A DNA stretch of 64,000 bases from Desmodesmus armatus (Eukaryota; Chlorophyta; Chlorophyceae; Sphaeropleales; Scenedesmaceae): contig VIIQ02000679.1 in NCBI GenBank assembly GCA_007449985.2, forward strand, positions 325,001-389,000, read 5' to 3'. Positions 11,700 through 22,825 of the stretch are shown piece after piece. Each line of letters opens with the position of its first letter. The stretch's first letter is position 1. The notes beneath the pieces are model-generated. The model searched no databases, had not been told where the DNA came from, and saw nothing but the letters and a program-made list of their open reading frames with translations. The position numbers and the translations under genes were made by a program.

Positions 11700-13794
11700 G
11701 TTGTTCGTCATTGACTCATTGACAAACCAACGGTTGGTTTGTCCCAGGCTCTGGTTTTGCCTTTTCATTAGTGTTCTGTGAGCACTCCATGTGCGGTGAA
11801 GTGAGTCTGCTGGTTGGTTCGGACTTTTAGCAACTTTTGCACCCAGGGCCTGTCATGAACTCAGCATCAGCATGGCCAATGAGCACAGCTGCCAGCAATG
11901 CAGGCGGCATTGCCTATGCAGTGGAGTTGCTGTTGTGCAGGTTGGGGAGGTGCATGTTCAGGTGTACCAGCTTTGTTGTGTTGTGGGCATGGCATGCCAG
12001 CTGGGAGTTGGGGCAGCTACTGCACTGGGCCAGGCTTAGTAGTACTGGACTATGACCAAGTGAAGGAGTTGAGTTGCACTTTGTCGTGTTTGAGCATGTT
12101 GTGATGAGGAGCATGTTGGTGTTTTTGAGCATGTTGAAAGTGCACGCACTTGCGTTTCAAGTGCCCACAGTTTTACATGATATGCATGACTCATGCAGCT
12201 TGTTGGACAAGTTTCGTTACTGCACTGTAGGCTGTGCATTGCCATGTGCTGAATGCATCATGCTCAGTTGATGCATTTGCCCCCCTTGCATGCAATCAGT
12301 GCTGCTTTGGTTTTAGGCATGTCCTGCAGGGTTGGTCTCGTGACTGCCTTGTTGAATCCGATATACGCTCAAAAGCCTCTGCAGTGACCAAGCAACATGA
12401 TGGGAGCCTCTGAGTGTCTTGACGCGTGGGCTCAATTGCTCAATGGCTGCCATACCAAGCATGCAGACACAATGAAGAGAAGGTCTCTGTCAAGTAAGCT
12501 GCCTGCACAAGGGCTGCATAGTCACACAGTGCCTGCTGCTGCTTTCAGCTGCATGAGTCAGCACCAAGGAAGGCTGCCGCTGCCAAACACCTGACCAAGC
12601 CCTCAACATGCCCACCCTCTGAAGCAGTCCGTCCTGTTACCAGTGATGCAGGAAGTATGCATGCACACAAGTTCTGGGTCATGTGTCAACAAAAGTCAAA
12701 GTGCAGGGTCAACCTGCCAACTGACACCTGGCAGAAACTCAGCAGCACAAGGCACTGTGCATCCAGCCCCTGCCGCTGCTGCTCAGAGAGATGGATGGCC
12801 AGGCTGTGCATCATGCCAAGCACAACAGGTCAACCACAACAACAAACACACACACAAGCGCGTACACTGCGCCCCACTAACGCCACCAGCAGCAGCTGCT
12901 GTGCACACCACTCTTGAACACGCCTGCTGCAGCGGGCAGCTGCTGTGAAGGCAGTGTTGCTGCCCTGAGCCTTTGCAGATGACATTGCAGCACAAGCAGG
13001 GCGATTACTAGGGCCACCAACACAAACATAGCAGCGCACGCAGCGCGTGTGAGACTGTACCGTGGCAGCGACGAGCCTGCAGTGCACAGCACCTCCACAG
13101 CCTGCCCGTTAGCACAAACATGTCCACACGCGCCAAAGCCCCTTGCACAACACACAAATGCTGGCGTGTACTTGTTGCAAACCAGCACAAAACCCCATCG
13201 AGCAGCACTGGGCATGCCAAAGATGCAGGCAGTGCTTGTGAACACAAGCAGCCAACCCGGCAATGTTTCTGTACATGACAACGCTGCAAGGCCTGCAAGC
13301 AACTCAGCTCCTGATGCCCTGGGTACCACACAGCTCTAAGTCAGCCAGCTGCCAACAACAAAGGGAAACCAGCATAAACACGTTCGATCATGCAGACATG
13401 TCTCACCCCCGCCCCATACACCCTTCCCACGACTGCAGCCTGTATGTAAAGCACACAGCACTAGCTGCAGCTGTCCGACAAGTCACGATGATGCCCTGCC
13501 CTGCCAAAACCCCATCAACACCCCCACACACCAAATCCCCAGCACGCTACTGAGCTGCCTGCAGACTGCGACTGTCCCCAGTGGGGGCTGGGACGACAGC
13601 TGCTGCTGCTAGCACACAGCAACTGATGCTGCAGGGTCCAACCAGCTGCCAGACCAGCAGCGGCCGTTCCCTCTGCTTGAAAGCTGCCTTAAAACCATGA
13701 CGGCAGCACAGCTGCCCCACAAACGCTGGGAAAACGCCTTGGGGCCCCTGTGCTGCTGTGCTACTGCTCTGCCAGTGAAGCCCCTCCCGCTGCT
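11700..13794. other. Convergent intergenic spacer
   Basis: Lies between the 3' ends of the membrane-protein gene (+) and Y14 (-). I see only short open frames without domains and no RNA gene. It probably holds the two 3' UTRs; no clear TGTAA was found near either stop. Confidence 0.5.
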
Positions 13795-14286
13795 TCACTT
13801 TGCCCGGCGAGCACCCTTGTTAGGCGCCCTGACAAACGCCCAGTTGATATGAATGACCTGACCGAGCAGCTCGGTGTTGTCGAGCGCCTCCTTGGCCTTT
13901 GAGGCCTCCTCCAGGGTGGCGTACTCGATCAGAGCATAGCCCTTCACGTAGCCGGTCTGACGGTCCAGGTTGAGGTATACGTTCTTGACGTCACCGTACT
14001 CTGCAAAGGACTCGACCACGTCCTCCTCCTGGGCCTCCTCATGCAGCCCGGTCACAAAGAGCACATACCCCTCCACTGACTTTGCAGGCCCACTGCCCCC
14101 AGCAGGCTCCAGGGACTCATACCGAGCATTGCTGCCATGCTGGCCTGCCTCATCACGGTCTGGCTCCCGGAAGCCTCTGCCTTTCTTCTTGCCAGCTGCT
14201 ACCACTGTGGACTTGAGCCTGCTCTGCTGCTTTGGCTGCTCATCGTCAATGTGCTCGTGACCATCCTCAAACTCAACGTCAGACAT
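13795..14286 (-). CDS. Y14: Y14/RBM8A-type exon junction complex RNA-binding protein
   Basis: Single-exon gene of 163 residues, ATG at 14286-14284. Y14 pairs with Mago in the exon junction complex deposited on spliced mRNAs, in the nucleus and on exported mRNA. Visible features: acidic N-terminus, the Y14-specific LKSTVVAAGKKKGRGFRE (about 24-41), then one RRM with RNP2 VLFVTG (75-80) and RNP1 VKGYALIEY (114-122). SVEGYVLFVTGLHEEAQEED matches the plant Y14 consensus closely as I remember it. The Arg/Ser-rich C-terminus of plant Y14 is short here and ends GARRAK. The lack of introns stands out in an intron-rich neighbourhood. Identification is strong. Confidence 0.95.
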   Translation of the reverse strand: MSDVEFEDGHEHIDDEQPKQQSRLKSTVVAAGKKKGRGFREPDRDEAGQHGSNARYESLEPAGGSGPAKSVEGYVLFVTGLHEEAQEEDVVESFAEYGDVKNVYLNLDRQTGYVKGYALIEYATLEEASKAKEALDNTELLGQVIHINWAFVRAPNKGARRAK

Positions 14287-16126
14287 TATCCAACAGAAAA
14301 GAGCTGGGATCGATGTGGCCCAGGCTGGCCACGGGGAGGTGCAGCAGAAGCCAGATCCAGAGCCTCCAGAGCAGAACAGGAGAACAAGGCAGTGTTTGGT
14401 TGTGAGAAAAGGCGTGTGTCCAAAGCTTACACATCAATACAATTTGAACGGAGGAAACCCAGGGCCAGAAACCAAGAGGTGGATAACAACAGCCTGGCTA
14501 TGAGCGTTCCTCTGCCTGCTTTGGTACGCTTTCAGTCTACCACCGTCATTATCATGGCAGGGACCAAGGACCGGGACCTACCCAGCTCCCCCAGGCACAG
14601 CTCACAGCTGCTGCTGTTGTGAAGCCCCAGCAGCTCTGTACAGTAGCCCCCAGGGAGTTGACCTTGCTCCAGACTGATTGTTGATCTTGAGACACAACCT
14701 ATAGGGCTGTTTTGTGGTGAGGTGGCCAGCACAGCCTGTGTGGGTCAAGGCATGCAGCGCTGCTGGCCAGCCACACTGCGGTGGTAGCACACTTGGCATT
14801 TGCCATTCCTGGTGACTGATATCCTGAATGACACACCAGCAAAGTGTATGTTGGGACAGCCAAAATAGCAAACAGACCCAGCTGCAGCTGGCACTGTAGA
14901 GAGCAAGTGCACATGCGCACAGCACTCCTTGCTCATGGCCGCACATATGTTCACCACAGCCTGTCACCCTTGTGCACGGTACATGTCCTACAAATCACAC
15001 CGTGGCTTGATCCTCTGCTCTGTGTTGCGAAAGTTTGTGCTGCAACTGTACCGCAGCTCACACCAGCCAGTAAGGACAGTCCGTGCAGACGATTGCACAC
15101 ACCGACTTGCATCACAGTCCGCACTAGGCACCCCACAGGGTTCAAGCAAGTACGGGACAACACAAGAAGGATACCCTTGGGCAGGATAACCAAACGCCAT
15201 AGCCAGCCATTAGTGCAGCCCTCGGCAATATGCGTGCTGTCACTGCTGCAGCAACAAAGGAAATGGGCATGTCCGCACTGGCAAACATGCGCGGCGACGA
15301 TGACGCACGTGTGCGCTGGAACAACCGGCGTCGCACACGCACGTACGGCAGACCGTTGGCGGCGCTGCTGACAGTCTGTCACACACAATACATCCAGCCG
15401 AGCGGCCGCCGGGCGTGTGGATGAACCACACAGCACACCATGTCAACAGCACTGGGCGGGTCCTGCAGCCAAAGTAGATGCTGCCAACTCAACGAGTGTG
15501 CAATGCTGCCCCGCCCCCCCCCCACCCCGCTGCCTCCTGCTTGTGTCCCCCCTGCCTACAGAAACCAGCAGCAACACCCCCCTCAGCTACAACGGCACAA
15601 TAACCCCCACTCACCCCAAAACCCACTCTTCTTCACACCAGCGCCCAACAACCCACACAACCACGCAGCTGGCAAAGAACCACTGCTGCCTGTGCAGTGG
15701 GCAGGCTATGGGCACAGCTGCTGACCAAACAGCTGCAGAGCACAAGCAAGATGGCATGCAACCCCCCCCCCCCTTCACAAAATAGGCCGTCAAGGGGGCC
15801 CCCTTTACCATGGCTGGCCCCCTCCCTTGCCTTGTTGCCGTCAAGGGGCTTGTCAACCCATCCAATAAGGCTACCCCTTACCCGGATAAGGGGCCTGCAG
15901 AGCACAAGCATTGCAGCCACCATGCTGGCCGACAGGTGTGTCCGAGGTGCTGCACGATCGCTGCTGCAGTGCTCTGCAGCAGGTCATGACACCTGCAATG
16001 CACAAGCTGTGCATGCCTCATGCTGCTGCTGCTGCAGCTGCTGTGGACCACATCTCTCAACATTCGCAACACTGGTGGAGCACGACACTTGTAGTATCCC
16101 AGACCTACATCTGGCAGTGAACCAGG
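14287..16126. other. Spacer upstream of Y14 and downstream of the DUF4336 gene
   Basis: Should contain the Y14 promoter and the 3' UTR of the DUF4336 gene. No gene is supported. Short C-runs and small GGGCCCCCT-type palindromes near 15790-15900 are the only structure noticed. Confidence 0.45.
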
Positions 16127-19100
16127 TCACCAGCTACGCTTCACCAAGCTGCTGCCTCTACTGCTGCTGCTGCTGCTGCTGTCACCGGCCTCCCTCTCCT
16201 CTGCATTGTCATACACAATCCTAAACCGCAGCAGCAAATCATCCAAACCCTGCAAAACCGCAACATCCTGCGGCGGGAACGCATCCCGCTCCTGCTTTCT
16301 GCTGCTGCGAATGTTGGGCGCATTCACACCACTGCCGCTGCTGCTGCTGCTGCTACTGCTGCCGTTCCTGCTGCCATTCCTGCTGCTGCTGCTGCTGCTG
16401 CTGCTGCCGCCGCCCAGGAAGCTTCCTATACCTCCAAAGAGGCTGCTGAGTGGGTTGCTGCTTGCTGTTGGGCTTGGGGTGCGGCCTGCTAGGTCATAGC
16501 ACCAAGCAAAGGCTGCCTTTAGGTCCGAAGGACCTGCAGCAGTGGGTGGCGGAGGATGTGACAGCAGTACAGCGGTAGCTGGGTTGGGGCAATGAACAGC
16601 AGTGTCAGCAGCCGCGACACTGAAAAGCTGTCCATGCGGCGATAAGTGTGCTGTCCTGCACACTTGCTAGTGGGCATGCTGTATGCCATGACCCTTCCGC
16701 TGGCACACCTCCCTCCCTTCCCAAAGCACCCTTCCGCTGACACATCTCCCTCCCTTCCCAAAGCACCCTTCTGCTGACACAGCCCCCCCCCCCCCTGGGC
16801 CACCTGTGCGCGCCGGGTGCTGCACTGCTGGGACTGATGCTGTGTGCCACGGAGCCTTCTGCTACCCCCCCCCCCCCCCCCCCAAGAAGCACCCTTCTGC
16901 TGACACCCCCCCCCCTGCCCCCCACACCCACCTGCGCGCACTGGTGCTGAGAAGTGTGCTGGTATGACGCGCTCAAAGCGCCAGTCCCTGCACATGCTGT
17001 CCACCCAGTCACACACGGTGTTGGGGATCTTGCTGTACACCAACGTGCGCACAACAGGGCCTACCAGCAGCCGCTGACTCACAGCGTCAAAAGAGGCCTG
17101 GGGCGTCAACAGGTCTGCGGTTTGTGGAAAATGGCAGGCGAGGGGGGGAGACATGGATGTGAGAGTAGTACATGTATGGATGTACACCAGCGTGCGCACC
17201 ACGGGGCCCACAAGCAGACGCTGACTCACAGCGTCAAAAGAGGCTTGAGGTGTCAACAGGTCTGCGCATGGAGACAGCCGGCAAAACATGAGGAGCGATT
17301 TGTCATAAAAATCACAGTGTTGGGCATGGCAAAGCCGTGTCGCCCGCAAGGGGAGCCTGGCTCATAGGGACTAAGCTGGCTAGTGCCGAGGTTGGAATTT
17401 TGTCCCCCGCCCAAACGTGAGCGGTCAAGAGGTCTGCGGGTGGTGAAAGTTGGCATGCGACGGGATCAACAAGGACAGTACCAAAGACCGGTCAGGAAGT
17501 ACAGCACCAGGAGGCTCATACAGGCTCAAGCCAGTGCAATCTTACCAAACACCCTTGGCTAGTCAAGTGCAGTGTTGATTTGCAGTCATGCATTGTCACA
17601 CCCCCAGACCCTACATCTATCTACCAGCGCAACCAAGACGTCCAGGACAGTACCCGGTCAACGGGCTGTTGACCGGTCAACCCACCTGCGGGGTTGAAGT
17701 ACAGCACCAGTAGGCTCATGCGGGCCCAGGCAATGCGCCGCGACTCTGGCGTGTCAGCAACCTTGCCCTTGGCAGCAACCTCCTGGATCTCAGACCTGCA
17801 TTCATGGACATATGTGCTCATGAATGTGTGATACATGCATGGATACATCTATTCCCAGTTTTGATGTCCTATGCAACAATATCATGCCTGTAGCATCAAG
17901 GCTTGTTAGCCTCGTGCCAGCCCAGCTTACATAGACGAAGAGCAAGGGTGCAGTCATTTCGAAAGAGGCCCGTGCTGATGGGGATGTAAACTTTGCAGGC
18001 GCGGCCAGCCGGGTACATCAGTGCGCCTCCTAGAGCAGAGCAAACAACGTACCTGCTGCGCCCGCCTGCCAGGTAACGCTGCAACCAACCGTCCTGCGCC
18101 TGACTGCGCAGGGCCTGCACACACAACCAGCAGCGGCAACGTGTGAGTGCAAAGGAGGGTGCACTGTACCACAATGTGCGTGTACCGCCGCTGTCAGCTA
18201 TCCATTGAGCCTGACTGTTGCGGAATCTTGGGCAGTTGGGTCAACTGATTGGGCTGACAGGGAGAACAAATGGTTCACAGGTGATGTGCTGCCTGTGCTG
18301 TCATAACCAGATTGAAAACAGTACGACCACCAGGGCTGAGACAGCTATGCACGACTTGCAGTCCTGACGCGACAGGAATGCCTGCAGCACACATGTGGCT
18401 GTCAAAGCATTGCCCCCTCACCGCTGCGGGAATGACACTAGGTGGGTCCCTGTCCACGTACACCACTGCGTCAGTCACCAGCAGCGTGCGACTGGGCTTG
18501 TGGAAGAAAGCAGCCTCAGGCAGCCGCACATCCTCACTCACACCTGTTTTGGGGGGGGGGGGGGGGGGAGGAAGGGGGGTGATGTTGTGGCACTGTGCCA
18601 ACCCATTTTTGTCTGTGTAAGCGCTGAGTGTAACTGTGGCAGAAAAGTGTGAGGGATATTGATTTCGATAGCTCTCCTGTGCTGTTCAATATAGCTGTCC
18701 TGCGTCTCTGAGGTACCAGTACCCCTGGTGGCAGAGTCATTTTGATGCCGGTCAGTCTCAAACACCCCCCGCCACATCATGCTGCCTCTGTGCTGGCATA
18801 TCCTGTAGTGGACAGCAGAGACACTCACCAATGGGTGGTGGCAGCAGCAGCTTCTGCTCGATTTCATCCCCCCAGGGAGTGTCAGTGTCGTCGCTGACGA
18901 GCTCCCCTGCTGGGAAGATGCCGAAAAACTGAGGGGGCAGGTTGAGCGGGAAGCTCCACTGGAAGGGTGTCACCCACACCTGTGACAACGGTCACAACAC
19001 AGGAGTATGACTGTGACCAATGGTTGAAACATTGTGGTTGACATGACATCAGAAGACACACAGCAGAATGAGGGGGCAGATTGTGGAGGGAAACTTCAAT

Positions 19101-20334
19101 GGTAGGGAGTCACTTACACCTGCAACAATGGTTTCAAGGGTCAAAACACAGGGTTGCGGTGCTCCTCACATAAATCCCAAAATTTGGTGGAATATCAAGG
19201 GGGGGGGGGGGGGCGTGCAGGAAAGTGCCGGACACCACGTCAGAAAAGTGTCAACGGGGCCAGACACCCCCCCACCCCCCCCTTCCCCCGTAAACCTGCG
19301 TTCCGAGGCCAGGCGATGGTTCATATAGTTTATATATGTTTGTATTGCAGCTTACGCACTCTTGGAAGCGTGCTGCAAGCTTTTCTGAGGTCTGGACTTT
19401 GAACATTGATCACAGATCGATCAATGCGCTGTTCGTTTTGGAAGGGGCCCCAGAGTGCTGAACAGCACTGGAATGAGCTGTCTATATTACTTTAGGACAT
19501 ATGCACACCTCGCCAATGTTTCACGTCAAGCAGCACTAACACACTGGGCCACTGCCCCCAACCAGCAGTCACCCGCCGCTGTGCTGCTGCCTTTCTGGGC
19601 CCTCATGGTAGCCTGATAGGTAATGTGAAGGCACCAAAAGGGCAACAATCGATAGCATATGATGTAAGCTTTGACATGAGCCGCATACGGCCTCTATCGG
19701 ACTGCTGACAGAAAAGTTACTGAACTTGTGCAGAAAAGTGAAACAGGCCCCAGACCACCCCCCCACCCCCCCCTGCATAAACCCCCTCAGATTTCCTGCA
19801 AATTAGGTTCAAATTAAAGCTGTTATTGTATATAATATATACTGAAAGTTGCAGCCCAAACTCCGGGGTGGTGCTGTCCAGCACCCAGACTGCCCCCCCC
19901 CTGGGAATATATGGAAAATGCAAGGGAACTGAGGGGGCAGCTCGGGGAGAAAGCTTCACTTGAGGTTCACCCACACGTGTGCCACATCACCGTCTGAATC
20001 ATGCAGTCATGCAACAATAAAATCAAGCCTGGAGCAGCGGGTGTGGAGCAAGCTAGCTGTGGCTGCTGCTGTGCACACTATCACGTGTCGGTACTCTCCT
20101 CTGAGTTCAATTCCAAAACCCCAGCTGCTTGACACCAAGGCACGACATGACATAGCCCCGACGGTGTGCAACCCCCACACCCCACGCCTTGTGTTCCTAT
20201 CCCTCAACCCACCTTTGCTTTGGGGAAGCGGCGTGAGAATGGTCCCACAAAGACCTTGTGTTCATAGGCGAAGGTTGTCAGCACAATGTGCTCAACAGGA
20301 GCACCCAGCTCCTTCAGGAGGTTGATGCACTCCT

Positions 20335-20416
<82 letters not shown>

Positions 20417-21855
20417 AGCGTTGACTTTGATGGCTGCTGCTTGCTTGTGGTGAGCTCAGCTACAGGGCAATGAGGCACCAGCCTGGTTGTCATCTGCTGC
20501 AATCAGGGACCCCCCCCCCCCCCCCACCCTGTAACTGTGAGGGGCAGCTCCCAGCTCTCTGCGGTTGCCTACTGACCAAGTCACACAGCCGACATCCATA
20601 ACCCCCCGGCAATCTGCACAACCCAGCACCCCAAAACCCTGCTACTGCTACTGCTACTGCTACTGCTGCTGCTGCTTGCCCCTCACCTGTGTTGGTGCTA
20701 TAGGTGCGTGCACCCACAGCCCCCCTGACTTGAGCTTGATGACAGTCAGCACCGACAACCATACCAATCCCGATTTCCAGTGGCACCCCACCCCCCACCC
20801 ACCCACACACACAAAAAGAAGAAACACACATCTTCTGTCTGCTGTTGCTGCTGCTGCTGCTGCTTGCTCCTCACCTGTGTAGGAGCTATAGGTGCGTGCA
20901 CCCAGAGCCCCCCTGACTTGAGCTTGATCACAGTCATGCGCACAGGGGTGAACACAGCAAAGGGAAAGGCCTGGGTCTGCTCAAAGGTCCACACCTGACC
21001 CTTCACAACCTGGCGGAAGGGGGGGGGGGGAGACAAACACACATGTGATCATGATCTGGTGCATCCTGAACAGGGAGAAAGGGGGACAGTATGGTCCTGC
21101 ATATGGGAGATACACAGATGAGCACCACCCCCCCTTGCTGCAGCGGACTGCAGTGAGGCAGCTCATGTTGGTGTGAATGCTGCAATGCAGGCAAGCCTTG
21201 CGGAATTGTGCAGGACACTACTGGAAGGGATCATTCACTCCGCTAAATGCCATCCTACACTGCTGCATTGTGCCCCCCCCCCCCCCCTCGCCCCCCTGAC
21301 ATGTTCCACAGGTGCCTTGACTCTGAGCAAGATAAGGCAACAAAGATGGGCCCAAAATTGCCAAGGTACCCTGCAATTATGTGCTGACATACATCATCTG
21401 AATGCGGTCCTTGAATGCATGCCCCCTGCAGCAGAGAAGTTTTATAGGATCAGCCCAACCGGTGCAATTGCGCACAGGAGCCTTACCTCTGTGCGGACAG
21501 TGTTGCGCTCAAGGAAGGGCCCAAGAGGGAAGGGAAAACCCGTGAAGTTGAAGTAAAACCTCGATCCTCGCCGTCTAGCAGGTCCAGTCCCTGCCTTTTC
21601 ACTGGACTTGCTGCTGCTGATGCCACGTGTGGTCTTGCTGACTGCCAAGGTCTTCTTCTGCTGCTGCTCCTGCTTGGCGAGCTGCTTCGCCAGCTGCTGC
21701 TTCTTGGAGGTTACTGTGTTGGTTCCCTTTACGGTCGTGGGCTTGGCGAGCCTGGCGTTGACTGGAATGGCCAGGCATCTGGAACTAAAGTTACTGCTGG
21801 TAGGGAAGCTGCTGCTCCGCTGGTGCGGCACATGCGAGGGCAGGAGGGCCTTCAT
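16127..21855 (-). CDS. DUF4336 plastid-type protein (metallo-beta-lactamase-like family)
   Basis: Nine minus-strand exons, phases all consistent: 21855-21487, 21009-20875, 20332-20213, 18979-18829, 18543-18422, 18114-18053, 17795-17686, 17114-16932, 16533-16127 (552 residues). The match to plant DUF4336 proteins runs through FYFNFTGFPFPLGPF, MTVIKLKSGGLWVHAPIAPT, FAYEHKVFVGPFSRRFP, FGIFPAGEL, PWGDEIEQK, SRTLLVTDAVVYV and DWRFERVIPAHFSAPVRAG. Function is unknown; the MBL-like fold is from family knowledge. The ATG at 21855 is chosen because MKALLPSHVPHQRSSSF gives a Ser/Arg/Lys-rich plastid-transit-like start; the open frame further upstream has no ATG. The C-terminal exon carries a poly-Ser linker absent from plant homologues as I recall them. 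Introns contain partial copies of exons 2, 4, 7 and 8, and intron 2 ends in (CTG)26. Confidence 0.9.
17180..17266 (-). repeat. shadow copy of DUF4336 exon 8, 5' half
   Basis: About 87 bases closely repeat 17034-17120, covering the acceptor and the coding part DLLTPQASFDAVSQRLLVG in an intact frame. The copy lacks the catalytic-side half of the exon. Confidence 0.85.
17472..17541 (-). repeat. decayed copy of DUF4336 exon 7, 3' half
   Basis: The string GAAGTACAGCACCAG-AGGCTCAT and flanks repeat the exon 7 end at 17691-17745, with divergence growing outward. Confidence 0.65.
19064..19130 (-). repeat. decayed copy of DUF4336 exon 4 start
   Basis: Repeats 18930-18990, from GAGGGGGCAG through the acceptor region, with many substitutions. 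It lies in intron 3. Confidence 0.7.
19755..19915. repeat. dispersed repeat, copy 1, in DUF4336 intron 3
   Basis: Same order of motifs as 45400-45530. A weaker relative may lie at 19260-19350. Family unknown. Confidence 0.5.
19926..19985 (-). repeat. second decayed copy of DUF4336 exon 4 start
   Basis: A third version of the 18930-18985 segment (GAGGGGGCAG, AAGCTTCACT, CACCCACAC), also inside intron 3. Confidence 0.65.
20336..20413 (-). repeat. (CAG)26 microsatellite at a 3' splice site
   Basis: An uninterrupted CAG run on the + strand. On the gene strand it reads (CTG)26 followed by CAG and exon 3 of the DUF4336 gene at 20332. Confidence 0.95.
20687..20757 (-). repeat. shadow copy of DUF4336 exon 2, 3' part
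   Basis: About 65 bases nearly identical to 20875-20940, encoding TVIKLKSGGLWVHAPIAPTQ in an open frame, with the same donor and the same adjoining CTG-rich intron start. It lacks an obvious acceptor. Confidence 0.85.
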
Positions 21856-22354
21856 TGCGCTGATTGTACAGGTGAGATGATTTGGACGGCTTATAAAGGG
21901 TGATGGGGCTGCTGTGTGGGCTGTGTGCGACAGCCTGTGACGATCGCAACAGCAACGCCTTGCAGTGACAGCAAAACTGGCCTGGAGGCTGCTCAGGGTT
22001 TGTTTCAACACCTAGCTAGTACGCAATTGCTCTGTGTGGTTGTGAATGAACGTGCAAAGCAACTGTTACGTGTACAATTTGTCATCTGAACTGGATAGGG
22101 CTGGCAGACAGGTCCGAAAAAGCATCTAAGCCTTCCAGAATCATGCAGTGGTTGCTTGTGCCGTCCGACGCAATTGGGGATGATCGCGGCTTGCTGATCT
22201 AGATCGGTTGACTTTGGCGCGTCTGCGTGTGTTTTACACAAAGCAGGCATTGTGTGCTTGAAGTAAACTATTCTCAACATTTGTGCTTCGCTGGTGTTGA
22301 CTTGGTGAAACAGACCTGACCTTGGATTAGTCCAAGGAAAGCATTGCATCTGGC
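21856..22354. promoter_or_regulatory. Shared head-to-head promoter region
   Basis: About 500 bases separate the ATGs of the DUF4336 gene (-) and the fused nuclease gene (+). No other gene is seen; both products look organelle-targeted, so co-regulation is possible. Confidence 0.4.
21891..21898 (-). promoter_or_regulatory. TATA-like box of the DUF4336 gene
   Basis: Reads TTTATAAG on the minus strand about 36-43 bases before the chosen ATG. Spacing would give a very short leader, so this is tentative. Confidence 0.35.
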
Positions 22355-22787
22355 ATGCTGCGCCTGCCAGCCCCTTCAGCATGGTCAGGTGCAAGGAGGC
22401 AGCTGTATACGCTGTGTTACGCCTCTTCAAGCAGCAGCAGCAGCTCCCAGCCACAGGGGCCCTCAAGGCGCAGGTCTCGCAGACCCACCAGAGTGTCATC
22501 CCCACCGCAGCTTGACCCTGCTGCTGCTGTTGCAGCTGACGCAGCAGCTGCCGTCACCAGCTCTCCTGCTAGCAACATGCGCAGTGCCAGCAGCAGTACC
22601 AGCAGCGGCGGCAAAGTGCCCCGCAAGGGCAGGACACGGAAAGGGACGGTGGAGCAGCAGGTGAGCTGCTGTAGCTGCACACGCATCACCATCACAACGT
22701 ACCATCAAAAGTTTTGGCTGCAGAAGTCTGCACAATTTCAAGCAATCTTACGTATTATTTTGAACGTTATCACAGGACTCTGCTGAC

Positions 22788-22825
<38 letters not shown>

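Noticed and set aside
17896..18052. Extension of DUF4336 exon 6 reading MYPAGRACKVYIPISTG
   Set aside because: Plant homologues as I recall them lack it, and the donor at 18052 joins in phase to exon 7.
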